Notes: generated by a model not told the origin, from the letters alone. Shown: positions 45,197 to 53,723, counted from the stretch's first letter. The stretch: 64,000 nucleotides of DNA from Roseobacter sp. SK209-2-6 (GCF_000169455.1 NZ_AAYC01000013.1:62001-126000); one strand, 5' to 3'. Made by a program: numbers and translations.

Positions 45197-46657
45197 TCAT
45201 CCCCCCTTCCGGGTTTCGATCCTATTGACCAGTTTTTCTGGCACGGCGGCCGCTTTCAGCTGTCCCAGGATCCGCGATTTCACCGCATCCGGCATCGCGG
45301 CATTCCCCTCAACCAGGGATACCAGCTCTGCGCGCCGTTCTGCGCTGAGTTCAACCATCGGAGACGAGGCCCTTTGATCTAGTGCTGCCCCCTGGCGCAG
45401 CACCCGTACCCGAATGCCTGCTCCCAATAGAGGGGTGCGGCCGGTAATGACCTCTCGCCCGGCCAACCCTTCGCCCCGGATCAGGATATCGTCCCCCTGG
45501 CGGCGCAGCAGCTCAACTGGCAGGGCTTCCAGCCGGTCTTCGGCCCCAAGCACCAAAACCGTGCCATCGACGCCCAGAGCAGATGCCGGCACCTGTGCCA
45601 CCGCGTCCAGGGGCGGTTCTTCCACTTTGACGGTGACAAAATCGCCCGGTTTGAATCCGGGCGAGCTGTCCAGGCTGGCATAGAGCAGCCGCCCGGTTTG
45701 CCCATCACCGACACCGCCGCTTGCCCGTGACAGGGTTCCCGTTGCCACCAGCCCAGCGCCAGAGGCATCCAATGTGACCCGAACCGGAGCGACCCGCAGA
45801 TGCCCCTCCTGGTCCAGGAGTCGCGCATATTGCAGGGTCGAGACGCGGAAGGACACTTCCAACAGATCCGGATCGACAAGCTCGGCGAGTTTTTCATTGG
45901 CAGAAACCAAACGTCCTTCCACAAGGGTGACCCCCTGCAGGGTTCCGCCAAAGCCAGCGCGAAGGGTGGTATCACTCAGATCACGTTCGGCGCGTTCCAA
46001 TGCAATCCGGCTGCGTGAGGCGCGTGTTGCCGCCTGATCGACACGCGCCTCTGCCTGGCTAACGGCCTGACGGCGCGAAATCACTGCCTGACGCGCAGAG
46101 GCGGCGGTCAGGGCTGCATCTTCAACCGCTGCCGTCGTCCCGACCCCGCGCTCTTGCAAATCGATCTGTCGCTGATGCGCCCGCGCGCGCAACTGCGCCT
46201 GTTCCTGCGAGGCGCTCAACTCATCATTGGCCAGGTCCAAGGCCCGTTCTGCATCCCGCTCTTCCGCGCGGGCATCCATCATGTCCGCCTCAGCCTCTTC
46301 CTTGGCGTCCATGGCGTCTGATGGATCGATCCGAACAAGAACCTCATCCTGGGTAACCTGTCCGCCTTCTTCAAAACTCTCTGCCAGAGAAACCACGCGT
46401 CCCGCGACCGCACTGCGCAATTCCAGCGTACGGCGGCTTTCAATGCGGCCAAAGGCACTCAGCTCCGGGGCAATCCGTGTCAGCTCTGCTTTGACCACAT
46501 GCACGGCAAAAACGCGTTCGCGCACCGGTGGCGTTCGCGGCTCAGCATTCATCCGGGCCTGAAGGGCTGAAATGATGGTCTGCCCAGCATAGAGCAGCAG
46601 CGCTGCTGTCATGGCGGCCAGAACCAGGCCCGTCAAACTATGCCGCAAGAAGCGCAT
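45197..46657 (-). CDS. RND periplasmic adaptor (membrane fusion protein)
   Basis: 486-residue periplasmic adaptor linking the pump to an outer-membrane channel. N-terminal membrane anchor (LTGLVLAAMTAALLLYAG), lipoyl half-motifs, a long alpha-hairpin (residues about 120-220, rich in Ala/Glu/Arg), beta-barrel and membrane-proximal domains. About 50 extra residues at the C-terminus (SAERRAELVSLVEGNAAMPD onwards) are helical and unusual. It precedes the pump gene by 3 bases. Confidence 0.9.
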   Translation of the reverse strand: MRFLRHSLTGLVLAAMTAALLLYAGQTIISALQARMNAEPRTPPVRERVFAVHVVKAELTRIAPELSAFGRIESRRTLELRSAVAGRVVSLAESFEEGGQVTQDEVLVRIDPSDAMDAKEEAEADMMDARAEERDAERALDLANDELSASQEQAQLRARAHQRQIDLQERGVGTTAAVEDAALTAASARQAVISRRQAVSQAEARVDQAATRASRSRIALERAERDLSDTTLRAGFGGTLQGVTLVEGRLVSANEKLAELVDPDLLEVSFRVSTLQYARLLDQEGHLRVAPVRVTLDASGAGLVATGTLSRASGGVGDGQTGRLLYASLDSSPGFKPGDFVTVKVEEPPLDAVAQVPASALGVDGTVLVLGAEDRLEALPVELLRRQGDDILIRGEGLAGREVITGRTPLLGAGIRVRVLRQGAALDQRASSPMVELSAERRAELVSLVEGNAAMPDAVKSRILGQLKAAAVPEKLVNRIETRKGG

Positions 46658-46814
46658 CTTTTATTCCTTCCGGTGGCAGGGCCTCAAAGCCCAAGCGGCC
46701 AGTACAGCCGCAGCGACATGCAAATCACCCCACAGGGAGGCGCCACTTGCCACTACAGCCGGTTACTTAGACCATAAGATAGGGTCCGGCTCGTGATTTA
46801 CACGCACCGCCTAT

Positions 46815-47357
46815 CTATTTCCGTCGCTCATGTTCCGACAAACGTGGCATAATTTCCACAAAATTGCAGGGGCGATGGCGGTAATCCAGTTGCAATGAGA
46901 GGATTTCATCCCAACCATCCTTGCAAGCGCCGGGGCTGCCGGGCAATGCAAAGAGATAGGTGCCGCCTGCCACGCCACCGGTGGCGCGGGACTGAACTGC
47001 AGATGTGCCGATCTTCTTCATCGACACGATGGTGAAAACGGTTCCAAAGGCCTCGATCTCTTTTTCATAGACGTCGCGATGCGCTTCAACCGAGACATCC
47101 CGTCCTGTCAGACCGGTGCCCCCGGTCGAGATCACCACATCGACGCCTTCATCCGCGACCCAGGCCCGCAGTTGTTCTGCGATATCGGCGCGCTCATCCG
47201 GCATAATCTTGCGATCCGCCAGGATATGGCCTGCTGCCTGAAGCCGATCCACCAGCACCTGACCAGAGCGATCCTGTTCCAGGCTGCGGCTATCGGAGAC
47301 GGTCAAGATGGCGATCCGAACCGGGATGAACTCCATGGTTTCATCTATGCGTGACAT
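46815..47357 (-). CDS. moaB: Molybdenum cofactor biosynthesis protein B
   Basis: MoaB/MogA-fold protein that adenylylates molybdopterin ahead of MoeA. In 180 residues: ILTVSDSRSLEQDRSG, the loop ISTGGTGLTGRDVSVEA (about residue 82) and FALPGSPGACKDGWDEIL. It is the last gene of the udg, phosphoesterase, LysE-type, moaB operon, distant from the rest of the Mo-cofactor genes at 28-32 kb. Confidence 0.93.
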   Translation of the reverse strand: MSRIDETMEFIPVRIAILTVSDSRSLEQDRSGQVLVDRLQAAGHILADRKIMPDERADIAEQLRAWVADEGVDVVISTGGTGLTGRDVSVEAHRDVYEKEIEAFGTVFTIVSMKKIGTSAVQSRATGGVAGGTYLFALPGSPGACKDGWDEILSLQLDYRHRPCNFVEIMPRLSEHERRK

Positions 47358-47366
47358 GGCAAAGCC

Positions 47367-47987
47367 TCATGTTCTTTCCAAAAGCGCGAGGCGTAGAGCC
47401 AGCCCCGCAAAAATTCCGCTGGAGATCCGCCCCAACCAGCGCGCGGCAGTCGGCGAGCTGATCAGACGGCGCCCGGCTTGGCCCGCGAAAATGCCAATCA
47501 GCCCATTCACCACAAAGCCGCCCAGCCCGAGTACCAGTCCAAAGATGAGGAACTGGCCCAGGACGGATCCAGCAGCGGGATCAACAAACTGGGGCACAAA
47601 GGCCAGGACAAAAAGGATCACCTTGGGGTTGGTGAGATTGACCAAAAAACCGTCCCAAAAGGCGCGGCGGGCCGGTGCAGCGGGCAGGTCGGCAGACAGG
47701 GCAGGTTGGCGCAGCGCGCCCCAGGCCAGATAAAGGAGATAGCCGACGCCAAGCCAGCGAATGACGTCAAACAGCGCGGGCATGGCAGCCAGCGCTGCAC
47801 TCAGCCCCAGTCCCGCGAGTGCGACATGCACCATTCCGCCCGCAGAGATCCCCGCGCTCGCGGCAACAGCAGAGCTCCGCCCGGATCGCAGCCCCTGGCC
47901 CAAACAAAACAGCATATCCGCGCCGGGGGTCAGGTTCAGGGCAAGAGCAGCAGGCACAAAGGCAATAAGAACATAAGGATCGACCAT
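47367..47987 (-). CDS. LysE/RhtB-family amino acid exporter
   Basis: 206-residue inner-membrane exporter with the family start (MVDPYVLIAFVPAALALNLT, then PGADMLFCLGQGLRSG) and about six hydrophobic segments. The ATG at 47987 has AGGGG 8 bases upstream; the longer frame overlaps the phosphoesterase gene and is not used. It sits between the phosphoesterase and moaB with 16- and 9-base gaps. Substrate is unknown. Confidence 0.9.
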   Translation of the reverse strand: MVDPYVLIAFVPAALALNLTPGADMLFCLGQGLRSGRSSAVAASAGISAGGMVHVALAGLGLSAALAAMPALFDVIRWLGVGYLLYLAWGALRQPALSADLPAAPARRAFWDGFLVNLTNPKVILFVLAFVPQFVDPAAGSVLGQFLIFGLVLGLGGFVVNGLIGIFAGQAGRRLISSPTAARWLGRISSGIFAGLALRLALLERT

Positions 47988-48003
47988 TTTTGTATCCCCT
48001 GAG

Positions 48004-48600
48004 TTAGTCGAGGTCAAAAAAGCTGGGAACCGGGCCCAGATTGGCCGCGACAGTATGGCCAATCTTTCCACGGTATCCCCAGGAATCATGCACATGGCCA
48101 AAAAGTGCCAGCTTGGGCTTTACCTCTTCAATGGCCTGTAGAACCGACTGGGATCCAACGCTGTCTCCTTGCGAGGTTACATCCCCAAACCCTTTTGGCG
48201 GTGAATGGCTGATCAGAACATCTGCGCGCTGACAGGGGCTCAGCATCAGCTTGGCTTCCAGCTCCGAAAGGTTCATGGACCATTCCCCAAATGGAGGCGG
48301 CGGAACCGCATAGCCAAGACCAAAGAACTGTGCCCCCTTCTGGGTGATCTCGCTGCCATGCAGAACATGCATATTTGGTAGTGCAACGGCCTCGAGCTCT
48401 TGCTGGCTTTCAGCATTGCCGGGAACCGCAATCACCGGGCATCGGATCGCCGAAAGCATCACCATCGCCAGGTCCAGCCCGCTGCGCGCATTGCAGAAAT
48501 CACCGGCTGCGACCACCAGGTCGGCTTTGGCACTGGCCTTGACCAAAAGTTGCGCTTGACTGCGCGACATATGCAGATCGGAAAAGGCCATGATACGCAT
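48004..48600 (-). CDS. Metallophosphoesterase paralogue lacking the GNHD histidine
   Basis: A 198-residue calcineurin-fold protein related to the one at 26.9 kb. It keeps FSDLH, AGDF, SHSPPKG and FGHVHD, but the GNHD block reads GNAES, so the catalytic histidine and aspartate are missing. It may use another residue, act on a different substrate, or have reduced activity. The gene starts one base after the udg stop and leads into the LysE-type gene, within one operon. Confidence 0.82.
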   Translation of the reverse strand: MRIMAFSDLHMSRSQAQLLVKASAKADLVVAAGDFCNARSGLDLAMVMLSAIRCPVIAVPGNAESQQELEAVALPNMHVLHGSEITQKGAQFFGLGYAVPPPPFGEWSMNLSELEAKLMLSPCQRADVLISHSPPKGFGDVTSQGDSVGSQSVLQAIEEVKPKLALFGHVHDSWGYRGKIGHTVAANLGPVPSFFDLD

Positions 48601-48601
48601 A

Positions 48602-49396
48602 TCAGTTCGTCTCCTTCGTCGGCCGCGCCCTGTTCAATCGCGCCTTGAGTTCCAGAAGATCCGCCCAGGCTTGGCGTTTCTGGTGCGGCTGGCGCAATAG
48701 AAAGGCCGGGTGAAACATCGGCATTACCGGTTTCCCCCAGGCCTGATCCCAATTCCCGCGCAGGCGGGTGATGCCACGCTTACCCAGGACGGCCTGACAA
48801 CTGATGTTTCCCATGAGCACCAGGAAATCTGGCTGCGCCAGGGCTACATGCCGTTCCAGAAAGGGCATCATCATGGCGATTTCTTCGGCCTGCGGGTCGC
48901 GGTTCTGCGGTGGCCTCCAGGGGAGGACATTGGTGATATAGACATTTTCCGAACGGCTGAGGCCAATCGCTGTGAGCATCCGGTCCAGCATCTGCCCTGC
49001 TCGCCCAACAAAAGGCTTGCCCTGCAAATCCTCATCCCGACCGGGCGCCTCCCCGATCACCATGACATTGGCACCAGCCTGACCGTCGCTGAAAACCAGA
49101 TTGCGCGCACCGCGCTTCAAACCGCAATGCTCAAACCCTGCTATAGCCTCTTTGAGGGCGGGCAAGCTGGACGCGGCCTGCGCCGCTTTGCGGGCCACGG
49201 CCACCGGATCCACTGGTTTGGGCTTTTCGACCGCCGGTTCCGGAGTGCGGGACTTGTTTGAAGCGGTTTTTTGGGGTGCAGAAGGCTGCAGGGAATAGCG
49301 ATCAATCGGCGCTTCACTAAGCGCCTCGGTTGCCCCCAGTTCAACCTGCCATTCCAACAGCGCTTTGGCGCTCCAATAATCCAATGCCGATTCCAT
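48602..49396 (-). CDS. Uracil-DNA glycosylase, family-4-like, without Fe-S cysteines
   Basis: Removes uracil from DNA. After a variable N-terminal part of about 80 residues the 264-residue protein shows IGEAPGRDEDLQGKPFVGRA (residues 114-133) with RAG following, NVLPWRPPQNRDP (157-169) and MFHPAFLLR (227-235), typical of family 4. However the Fe-S cysteines are not kept: only C91 at the first site, K94 in place of the partner, W160 in the NVxxCRPP position, and no cysteine near residue 177. So it belongs to an Fe-S-free branch. It heads the leftward operon and diverges from pyrB. Confidence 0.85.
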   Translation of the reverse strand: MESALDYWSAKALLEWQVELGATEALSEAPIDRYSLQPSAPQKTASNKSRTPEPAVEKPKPVDPVAVARKAAQAASSLPALKEAIAGFEHCGLKRGARNLVFSDGQAGANVMVIGEAPGRDEDLQGKPFVGRAGQMLDRMLTAIGLSRSENVYITNVLPWRPPQNRDPQAEEIAMMMPFLERHVALAQPDFLVLMGNISCQAVLGKRGITRLRGNWDQAWGKPVMPMFHPAFLLRQPHQKRQAWADLLELKARLNRARPTKETN

Positions 49397-49489
49397 GCCT
49401 CAAGCTACCCTGCCCCGCAGCCAAGCGAAACACCCCAAGTTTCGCCCCCAAGCTCTATCGGGCATTTGCTACCATTCCAGCCTAAGCTT

Positions 49490-49515
49490 CATAAAAAAGG
49501 AGCAAAATCTCCTTT
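49490..49515 (-). terminator. Orphan leftward rho-independent terminator in the udg-pyrB gap
   Basis: Read leftward, AAAGGAG, a 6-base loop and CTCCTTT run directly into six T in total. A second hairpin (49525-49550; CCG and AAAAC arms with an internal loop) lies just upstream of it in that direction. No leftward coding gene precedes it; udg starts 94 bases further on. It sits upstream of the pyrB promoter, so it is not part of the pyrB leader. It may end a short leftward RNA or stop antisense transcripts from pyrB. Confidence 0.6.
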
Positions 49516-49561
49516 GCCGAGGCACCGCTAAAACTGCCAGGTTTTGACGGCGCAGCACGCC

Positions 49562-49590
49562 TTGCCCGTTTAGTTCATGCTGCCTATAAG
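49562..49590 (+). promoter_or_regulatory. Predicted pyrB promoter
   Basis: TTGCCC (49562-49567) and TATAAG (49585-49590) are separated by exactly 17 bases, the standard sigma-70 spacing. Transcription would begin near 49597, about 22 bases before the pyrB ATG, with a GGAG ribosome site between. The leader is too short for a classic pyr attenuator. Confidence 0.6.
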
Positions 49591-49618
49591 GGCCTGCAAA
49601 CAGAGCGGAGCCTGCCCC

Positions 49619-50569
49619 ATGTCCTTTGACCACCGCCACCTGCTGGGTATTGAAACCCTAAAACCGCATGAGATCACCGCAATTCTGGATCTGGCCGACA
49701 GCTATGTTGAGCTGAACCGCCGGCCAGAGAAACACTCTGATGCGCTGGCCGGGCTCACCCAGATCAATATGTTCTTTGAGAATTCCACCCGCACCCAGGC
49801 CAGCTTTGAGATCGCTGGCAAACGTCTTGGGGCGGATGTGATGAATATGGCGATGCAGGCCTCTTCGATCAAAAAGGGGGAAACCCTGATTGATACGGCC
49901 ATGACACTGAACGCCATGCATCCGGATTTGCTGGTGGTGCGTCACCCGCATTCCGGCGCGGTTGACCTCTTGTCGCAAAAGGTGAATTGCGCGGTGTTGA
50001 ACGCGGGCGATGGTCGGCACGAACATCCAACACAGGCGCTGCTGGATGCCCTGACCATCCGCCGGGCCAAGGGGCGGCTACACCGCCTGAACATCGCGAT
50101 TTGTGGCGATATCGCCCATTCCCGCGTCGCGCGCTCGAACCTAATCCTGCTGGGCAAGATGGAAAACCGCATCCGCCTGATAGGCCCACCAACCCTGGTG
50201 CCCGGACAGTTTGCCGAGTTTGGCGCCGAGATCTACGACGACATGCGCGAAGGCCTGAAAGACGTCGATGTGGTGATGATGCTGAGGCTGCAGAAAGAAC
50301 GCATGGACGGCGGCTTTATCCCTTCCGAGCGCGAGTATTATCACCGCTTTGGCTTGGATGCTGAAAAGCTGGCCCAGGCCAAGCCCGATGCCATCGTCAT
50401 GCACCCCGGTCCGATGAACCGCGGCGTGGAGATCGACGGCACCATCGCGGATGACATCAACCGCTCGGTCATCCAGGAGCAGGTTGAAATGGGTGTTGCC
50501 GTGCGCATGGCTGCGATGGATCTGCTTGCGCAGAACCTGCGTAAAAGCCGCATGGAAGCCACGGGTTAA
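49619..50569 (+). CDS. pyrB: Aspartate carbamoyltransferase catalytic subunit
   Basis: First committed step of pyrimidine synthesis: carbamoyl phosphate plus aspartate to carbamoylaspartate. The 316-residue protein has the carbamoyl-phosphate loop [13 protein letters not shown] (residues 59-71), the HPTQALLD motif (about 138) and MMLRLQKER near residue 222, with [11 protein letters not shown] near the C-terminus. The ATG at 49619 is preceded by GGAG. No regulatory subunit gene pyrI is nearby; instead a dihydroorotase homologue lies in the same run, as in species with a PyrB-PyrC' complex. Confidence 0.96.
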   Translation: MSFDHRHLLGIETLKPHEITAILDLADSYVELNRRPEKHSDALAGLTQINMFFENSTRTQASFEIAGKRLGADVMNMAMQASSIKKGETLIDTAMTLNAMHPDLLVVRHPHSGAVDLLSQKVNCAVLNAGDGRHEHPTQALLDALTIRRAKGRLHRLNIAICGDIAHSRVARSNLILLGKMENRIRLIGPPTLVPGQFAEFGAEIYDDMREGLKDVDVVMMLRLQKERMDGGFIPSEREYYHRFGLDAEKLAQAKPDAIVMHPGPMNRGVEIDGTIADDINRSVIQEQVEMGVAVRMAAMDLLAQNLRKSRMEATG

Positions 50570-50573
50570 GGCC

Positions 50574-51110
50574 ATGTCGGGGGTGATCAGCATAGCTGCG
50601 GGAGAACGCGGTGTGATCCGGGTCTTCTCATTGGAGATGGGACCGGAACAGGTCAAGTTCCTGCAAGAGCCCGGCGCCCTTGATCAGGTTCTTGGAACCG
50701 AGGGGCTGGACCTGCAACATGTTGAGATCTTTGCCGTCAGCGACCTCGAAGAGATGGGCCTCCTTGGCTACCTGTCCGAGGGGTGCGGCGTGCCCATGTC
50801 AGAGCTTTTTCCCCATCGCCCCATGCTTGAGACCCTGCAGGGATATGTGATGCTGCTGCGCTCGCGCGCAACGGCCGGGCGCGCCATGCGCCTCACCCCG
50901 GCGGATGCCATCAAAATGGTGGTGACTGTCAAGGAAGACCCAACAGATTGGAGCGCCCCGCCGATGACCACCCCCGCCAGCAGCAAACCGCATTCCGCAG
51001 GCAAGCTCCCCCCCCGTGAGGCGCGCGCTGCCGCCCGCCGCATAGGTGCAACACTGTTTTCCATCGTGATGGCACTCATCGCTGTCGTGTTACTCGTTTT
51101 GATTTTCTAA
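50574..51110 (+). CDS. Hypothetical protein with C-terminal anchor, 178 residues
   Basis: Not recognised. The main part is soluble (VIRVFSLEMGPEQVKFLQEP, LGYLSEGCGVPMSELFPH, LTPADAIKMVVTVKEDP), then a flexible Ser/Pro/Arg-rich stretch and one C-terminal membrane helix (TLFSIVMALIAVVLLVLIF). It begins 5 bases after the pyrB stop. Placed in the pyr run with the next gene; its role there is unknown. Confidence 0.78.
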   Translation: MSGVISIAAGERGVIRVFSLEMGPEQVKFLQEPGALDQVLGTEGLDLQHVEIFAVSDLEEMGLLGYLSEGCGVPMSELFPHRPMLETLQGYVMLLRSRATAGRAMRLTPADAIKMVVTVKEDPTDWSAPPMTTPASSKPHSAGKLPPREARAAARRIGATLFSIVMALIAVVLLVLIF

Positions 51111-51131
51111 GCCCAGGGACCCGTACCGCAC

Positions 51132-51542
51132 ATGTCCGGATCGCAAAATGAAGTGATAGAATTCAACCCCAGCCGCCAGGCCTATATCAGGGCCCATGCC
51201 TGGATGGCCGCCCTTGCCATGGCGGCGGGCATGGGCATTCTCTGGGCCATGGGAAATCCCCATGTCTGGACCGGGGCGATTGGAGGCCTGGCCGCTATCA
51301 CCCTGCGGGGTTGGTACATGATGAGCGAAGAGATGGGCCATTGCTGGCGTGTTGAGGATGGCGTTCTGAACGGCCCTTTTGAACGTCACGTCCCGCTGGG
51401 CCAGATCGCGCAAGTCAAAACCATGGGCTCCTACGTGCAGGTGATCACCAAAGGTGGTGACAAGCACCTGATCAAGTATCAACCCAGCCCAGAATTCACC
51501 CAATCCGCGCTCAAATCCGTCGCTGAAAGGTCCCCTGAATGA
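51132..51542 (+). CDS. Membrane protein with PH-like C-terminal domain, 136 residues
   Basis: Not firmly recognised. Two hydrophobic segments near the start (WMAALAMAAGMGILWAMG and TGAIGGLAAITLRGWYMM) precede a C-terminal region of about 70 residues with strands (CWRVEDGVLNGPFERHVPL, YVQVITKGGDKHLIKY), similar to bacterial PH-domain membrane proteins. It overlaps the dihydroorotase-like gene by ATGA, so it is translationally coupled to it. Confidence 0.78.
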   Translation: MSGSQNEVIEFNPSRQAYIRAHAWMAALAMAAGMGILWAMGNPHVWTGAIGGLAAITLRGWYMMSEEMGHCWRVEDGVLNGPFERHVPLGQIAQVKTMGSYVQVITKGGDKHLIKYQPSPEFTQSALKSVAERSPE

Positions 51543-52849
51543 CCCTCCTTTTCACCAATGCCCGATTGATCAACCCCGAGGCCGGAACCGACCAGATGGG
51601 GGCCTTGCTGGTCAAGAACGGTCGGATTACCGAAGTCTTGTCAGAGGGGGCGCAGCCCGAGCAACTGTTTCGCGCGCGAAACATTGAGCCCGCAAGCGCC
51701 AGCGTGGTCGACTGCGGTGGTAAGTGCCTGGCGCCAGGTCTCATCGATATTGGCGTCAAGATCTGCGAACCTGGGGAGCGTCACAAGGAAAGCTATAAAT
51801 CGGCTGGATTGGCGGCGGCGGCCGGGGGGGTTACCACCATCGTGACGCGGCCCGATACTACCCCGGCGATCGACAGTCCGGAGACGCTGGAATTTGTCAC
51901 CCGTCGCGCCCAGGCGGATGCGCCCGTAAATGTCTTGCCCATGGCGGCCCTGACCAAGGGACGCGAGGGCCGTGAGATGACCGAGATCGGTTTCTTGCTG
52001 GATGCGGGTGCCGTGGCCTTTACCGATTGCGATCATGTCGTGACCAACACCAAGGTCTTCTCCCGCGCGCTCACCTATGCCAAGAGTTGTGGCGCACTGG
52101 TGATCGCGCATCCACAGGAACCCGGTCTCAGCGCCGGGGCAGCTGCAACCTCGGGCAAATTCGCAGCCCTGCGCGGCTTGCCTTCGGTTTCCCCGATGGC
52201 GGAGCGCATGGGATTGGACCGGGACATCGCCTTGCTGGAGATGACCGGGGCAAAGTATCACGCCGATCAAATCACCACCGCCCGTGCCCTGCCCGCGCTG
52301 GAACGCGCCAAGAACAATGGGCTCGACATCACTGCGGGCACCTCGATCCATCATTTGACCCTGAATGAACTTGACGTGGCGGACTACCGCACCTTCTTCA
52401 AGGTCAAACCGCCGCTGCGCTCGGAAGAGGATCGGCTGGCCGTTGTAGAGGCTGTGCGTACCGGCCTCATCGATATCATCAGCTCCATGCACACGCCCCA
52501 AGACGAAGAGAGCAAACGCCTGCCCTTTGAGGAGGCCGCCGCCGGGGCTGTTGCCCTGGAGACCCTGCTGCCAGCCGCATTGCGGCTCTATCATGCGGAG
52601 CTCCTGGATCTGCCCACCCTGTTTCGCGCCATGACATATAATCCGGCCCAACGATTGGGGCTGGCATCGGGACGCATTGCGGCAGGCGCGCCTGCGGATC
52701 TGGTGCTCTTTGATCCGGATGCGCCATTTGTGATGGATCGCTTCAAGCTGCATTCGAAATCGCAGAACACGCCCTTTGACACCCAGCGCATGCAGGGCAA
52801 GGTGCTGGCCACCTATGTCAGCGGCGAACCCGTATTTAGGAGAGACTGA
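51539..52849 (+). CDS. Dihydroorotase homologue lacking metal and catalytic residues
   Basis: 436 residues with the amidohydrolase layout of type I dihydroorotase (N-terminal beta part, APGLIDIG, EPGERHKESYKSAGLAAAAG, HHLTLNELD, C-terminal GRIAAGAPADLVLFDPDAP). The active site is degenerate: the HxH metal pair is G72-V73-K74, the HCED block is HPQE (residues 191-194), and the catalytic TDHAPH is SMHTPQ (316-321) so the aspartate is Met. The zinc centre should not form. By analogy with the inactive PyrC' of Pseudomonas, which assembles with PyrB, it is probably a structural ATCase partner. A true dihydroorotase must be encoded elsewhere. Confidence 0.88.
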   Translation: MTLLFTNARLINPEAGTDQMGALLVKNGRITEVLSEGAQPEQLFRARNIEPASASVVDCGGKCLAPGLIDIGVKICEPGERHKESYKSAGLAAAAGGVTTIVTRPDTTPAIDSPETLEFVTRRAQADAPVNVLPMAALTKGREGREMTEIGFLLDAGAVAFTDCDHVVTNTKVFSRALTYAKSCGALVIAHPQEPGLSAGAAATSGKFAALRGLPSVSPMAERMGLDRDIALLEMTGAKYHADQITTARALPALERAKNNGLDITAGTSIHHLTLNELDVADYRTFFKVKPPLRSEEDRLAVVEAVRTGLIDIISSMHTPQDEESKRLPFEEAAAGAVALETLLPAALRLYHAELLDLPTLFRAMTYNPAQRLGLASGRIAAGAPADLVLFDPDAPFVMDRFKLHSKSQNTPFDTQRMQGKVLATYVSGEPVFRRD

Positions 52850-53454
52850 TGCCCCTGATCGAAAGCACCACCGCTGTTCTGCTCCTCTGGGCCGGGATTG
52901 GCTATCTCCTCGGCTCCATTCCCTTTGGTCTGGTGCTGACGCGTCTCATGGGGCTGGGCAACCTGCGCGAGATCGGTTCAGGCAATATCGGCACCACCAA
53001 TGTGTTGCGCACAGGCAGCAAGGCAGCTGCGGCGCTGACCCTCCTTCTGGATGGCGGCAAGGGCGCAGCTGCAGTGTTGCTGGCGCGTTTTCTGGCCGCT
53101 GAAGACGCCGCGCAATTGGCTGGGCTCTTGGCCTTCTTGGGCCATTGTTTCCCGATCTGGCTAAAGTTCAAAGGCGGCAAGGGGGTAGCTACATTCCTGG
53201 GCCTGATGCTGGCGCTAGCCTGGCCCGTGGGCATCGCCTGCTGCCTGACCTGGCTGGCGGCTGCGGCGCTCAGCCGGATTTCCTCCATGGGAGCCCTCGT
53301 CTCCGCTCTGTCCGCTCCGCTTTGGTGCCTGCTTTTGGGCTTTTCCCAGAGCATAGCCCTCTCGGTCCTATTGGCTGCCGTCGTCTTCTGGCGCCATGGC
53401 GCCAATATCGCACGGCTGCGCACGGGCACCGAGCCACGGATTGGTCAAAAGTGA
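52849..53454 (+). CDS. plsY: Glycerol-3-phosphate acyltransferase PlsY
   Basis: Inner-membrane enzyme that acylates glycerol-3-phosphate with acyl phosphate, the first step of phospholipid synthesis. The 201-residue protein has LLGSIPFGLVLTR (residues 21-33), SGNIGTTNVLRTGSK (about 44-58), GKGAAAV and KFKGGKGVATFLG, the three conserved motifs. Its ATG overlaps the previous stop by TGATG. A small gene follows with GTGA overlap. Confidence 0.95.
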   Translation: MPLIESTTAVLLLWAGIGYLLGSIPFGLVLTRLMGLGNLREIGSGNIGTTNVLRTGSKAAAALTLLLDGGKGAAAVLLARFLAAEDAAQLAGLLAFLGHCFPIWLKFKGGKGVATFLGLMLALAWPVGIACCLTWLAAAALSRISSMGALVSALSAPLWCLLLGFSQSIALSVLLAAVVFWRHGANIARLRTGTEPRIGQK

Positions 53455-53723
53455 AGACAGGCGGCCTGACGCCTTTTCTGGCCGCCTTAGAAGCACTCCC
53501 ACAGGGGAGTTTTACTGGCCATGCGCAGGGGCGCCGCTATCAGATCCTCCGTCAGAGCTTTGCGCGGGGAAAGGCCGAAAAACTAGTGGCCTATGAGTTA
53601 GGCGGGAGCGATTACATCAGCCTCAACCTCTATCACCTGGAGGCGGGCCCTATTCTGAAACCCTGCGAAATGCCCGTACAAAAGGTGATCGATTTCACTT
53701 GCGCTCTTACCCCTGACGGCTAG
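53451..53723 (+). CDS. Hypothetical protein, 90 residues
   Basis: Not recognised. I start it at the GTG (53451) that overlaps the plsY stop; no ATG is available in that part of the frame. The predicted protein is soluble and mixed alpha/beta (LTPFLAALEALPQGSF, KLVAYELGGSDYISLNLYHL, KVIDFTCALTP). It ends the pyr-plsY run. The coupling and protein-like composition support it as a real gene. Confidence 0.62.
   Translation: MKTGGLTPFLAALEALPQGSFTGHAQGRRYQILRQSFARGKAEKLVAYELGGSDYISLNLYHLEAGPILKPCEMPVQKVIDFTCALTPDG

Noticed and set aside
49496-49618. pyrB leader attenuator
   Set aside because: The predicted pyrB promoter lies downstream of the hairpins, so they are not in the pyrB message, and the T-run is on the other strand.
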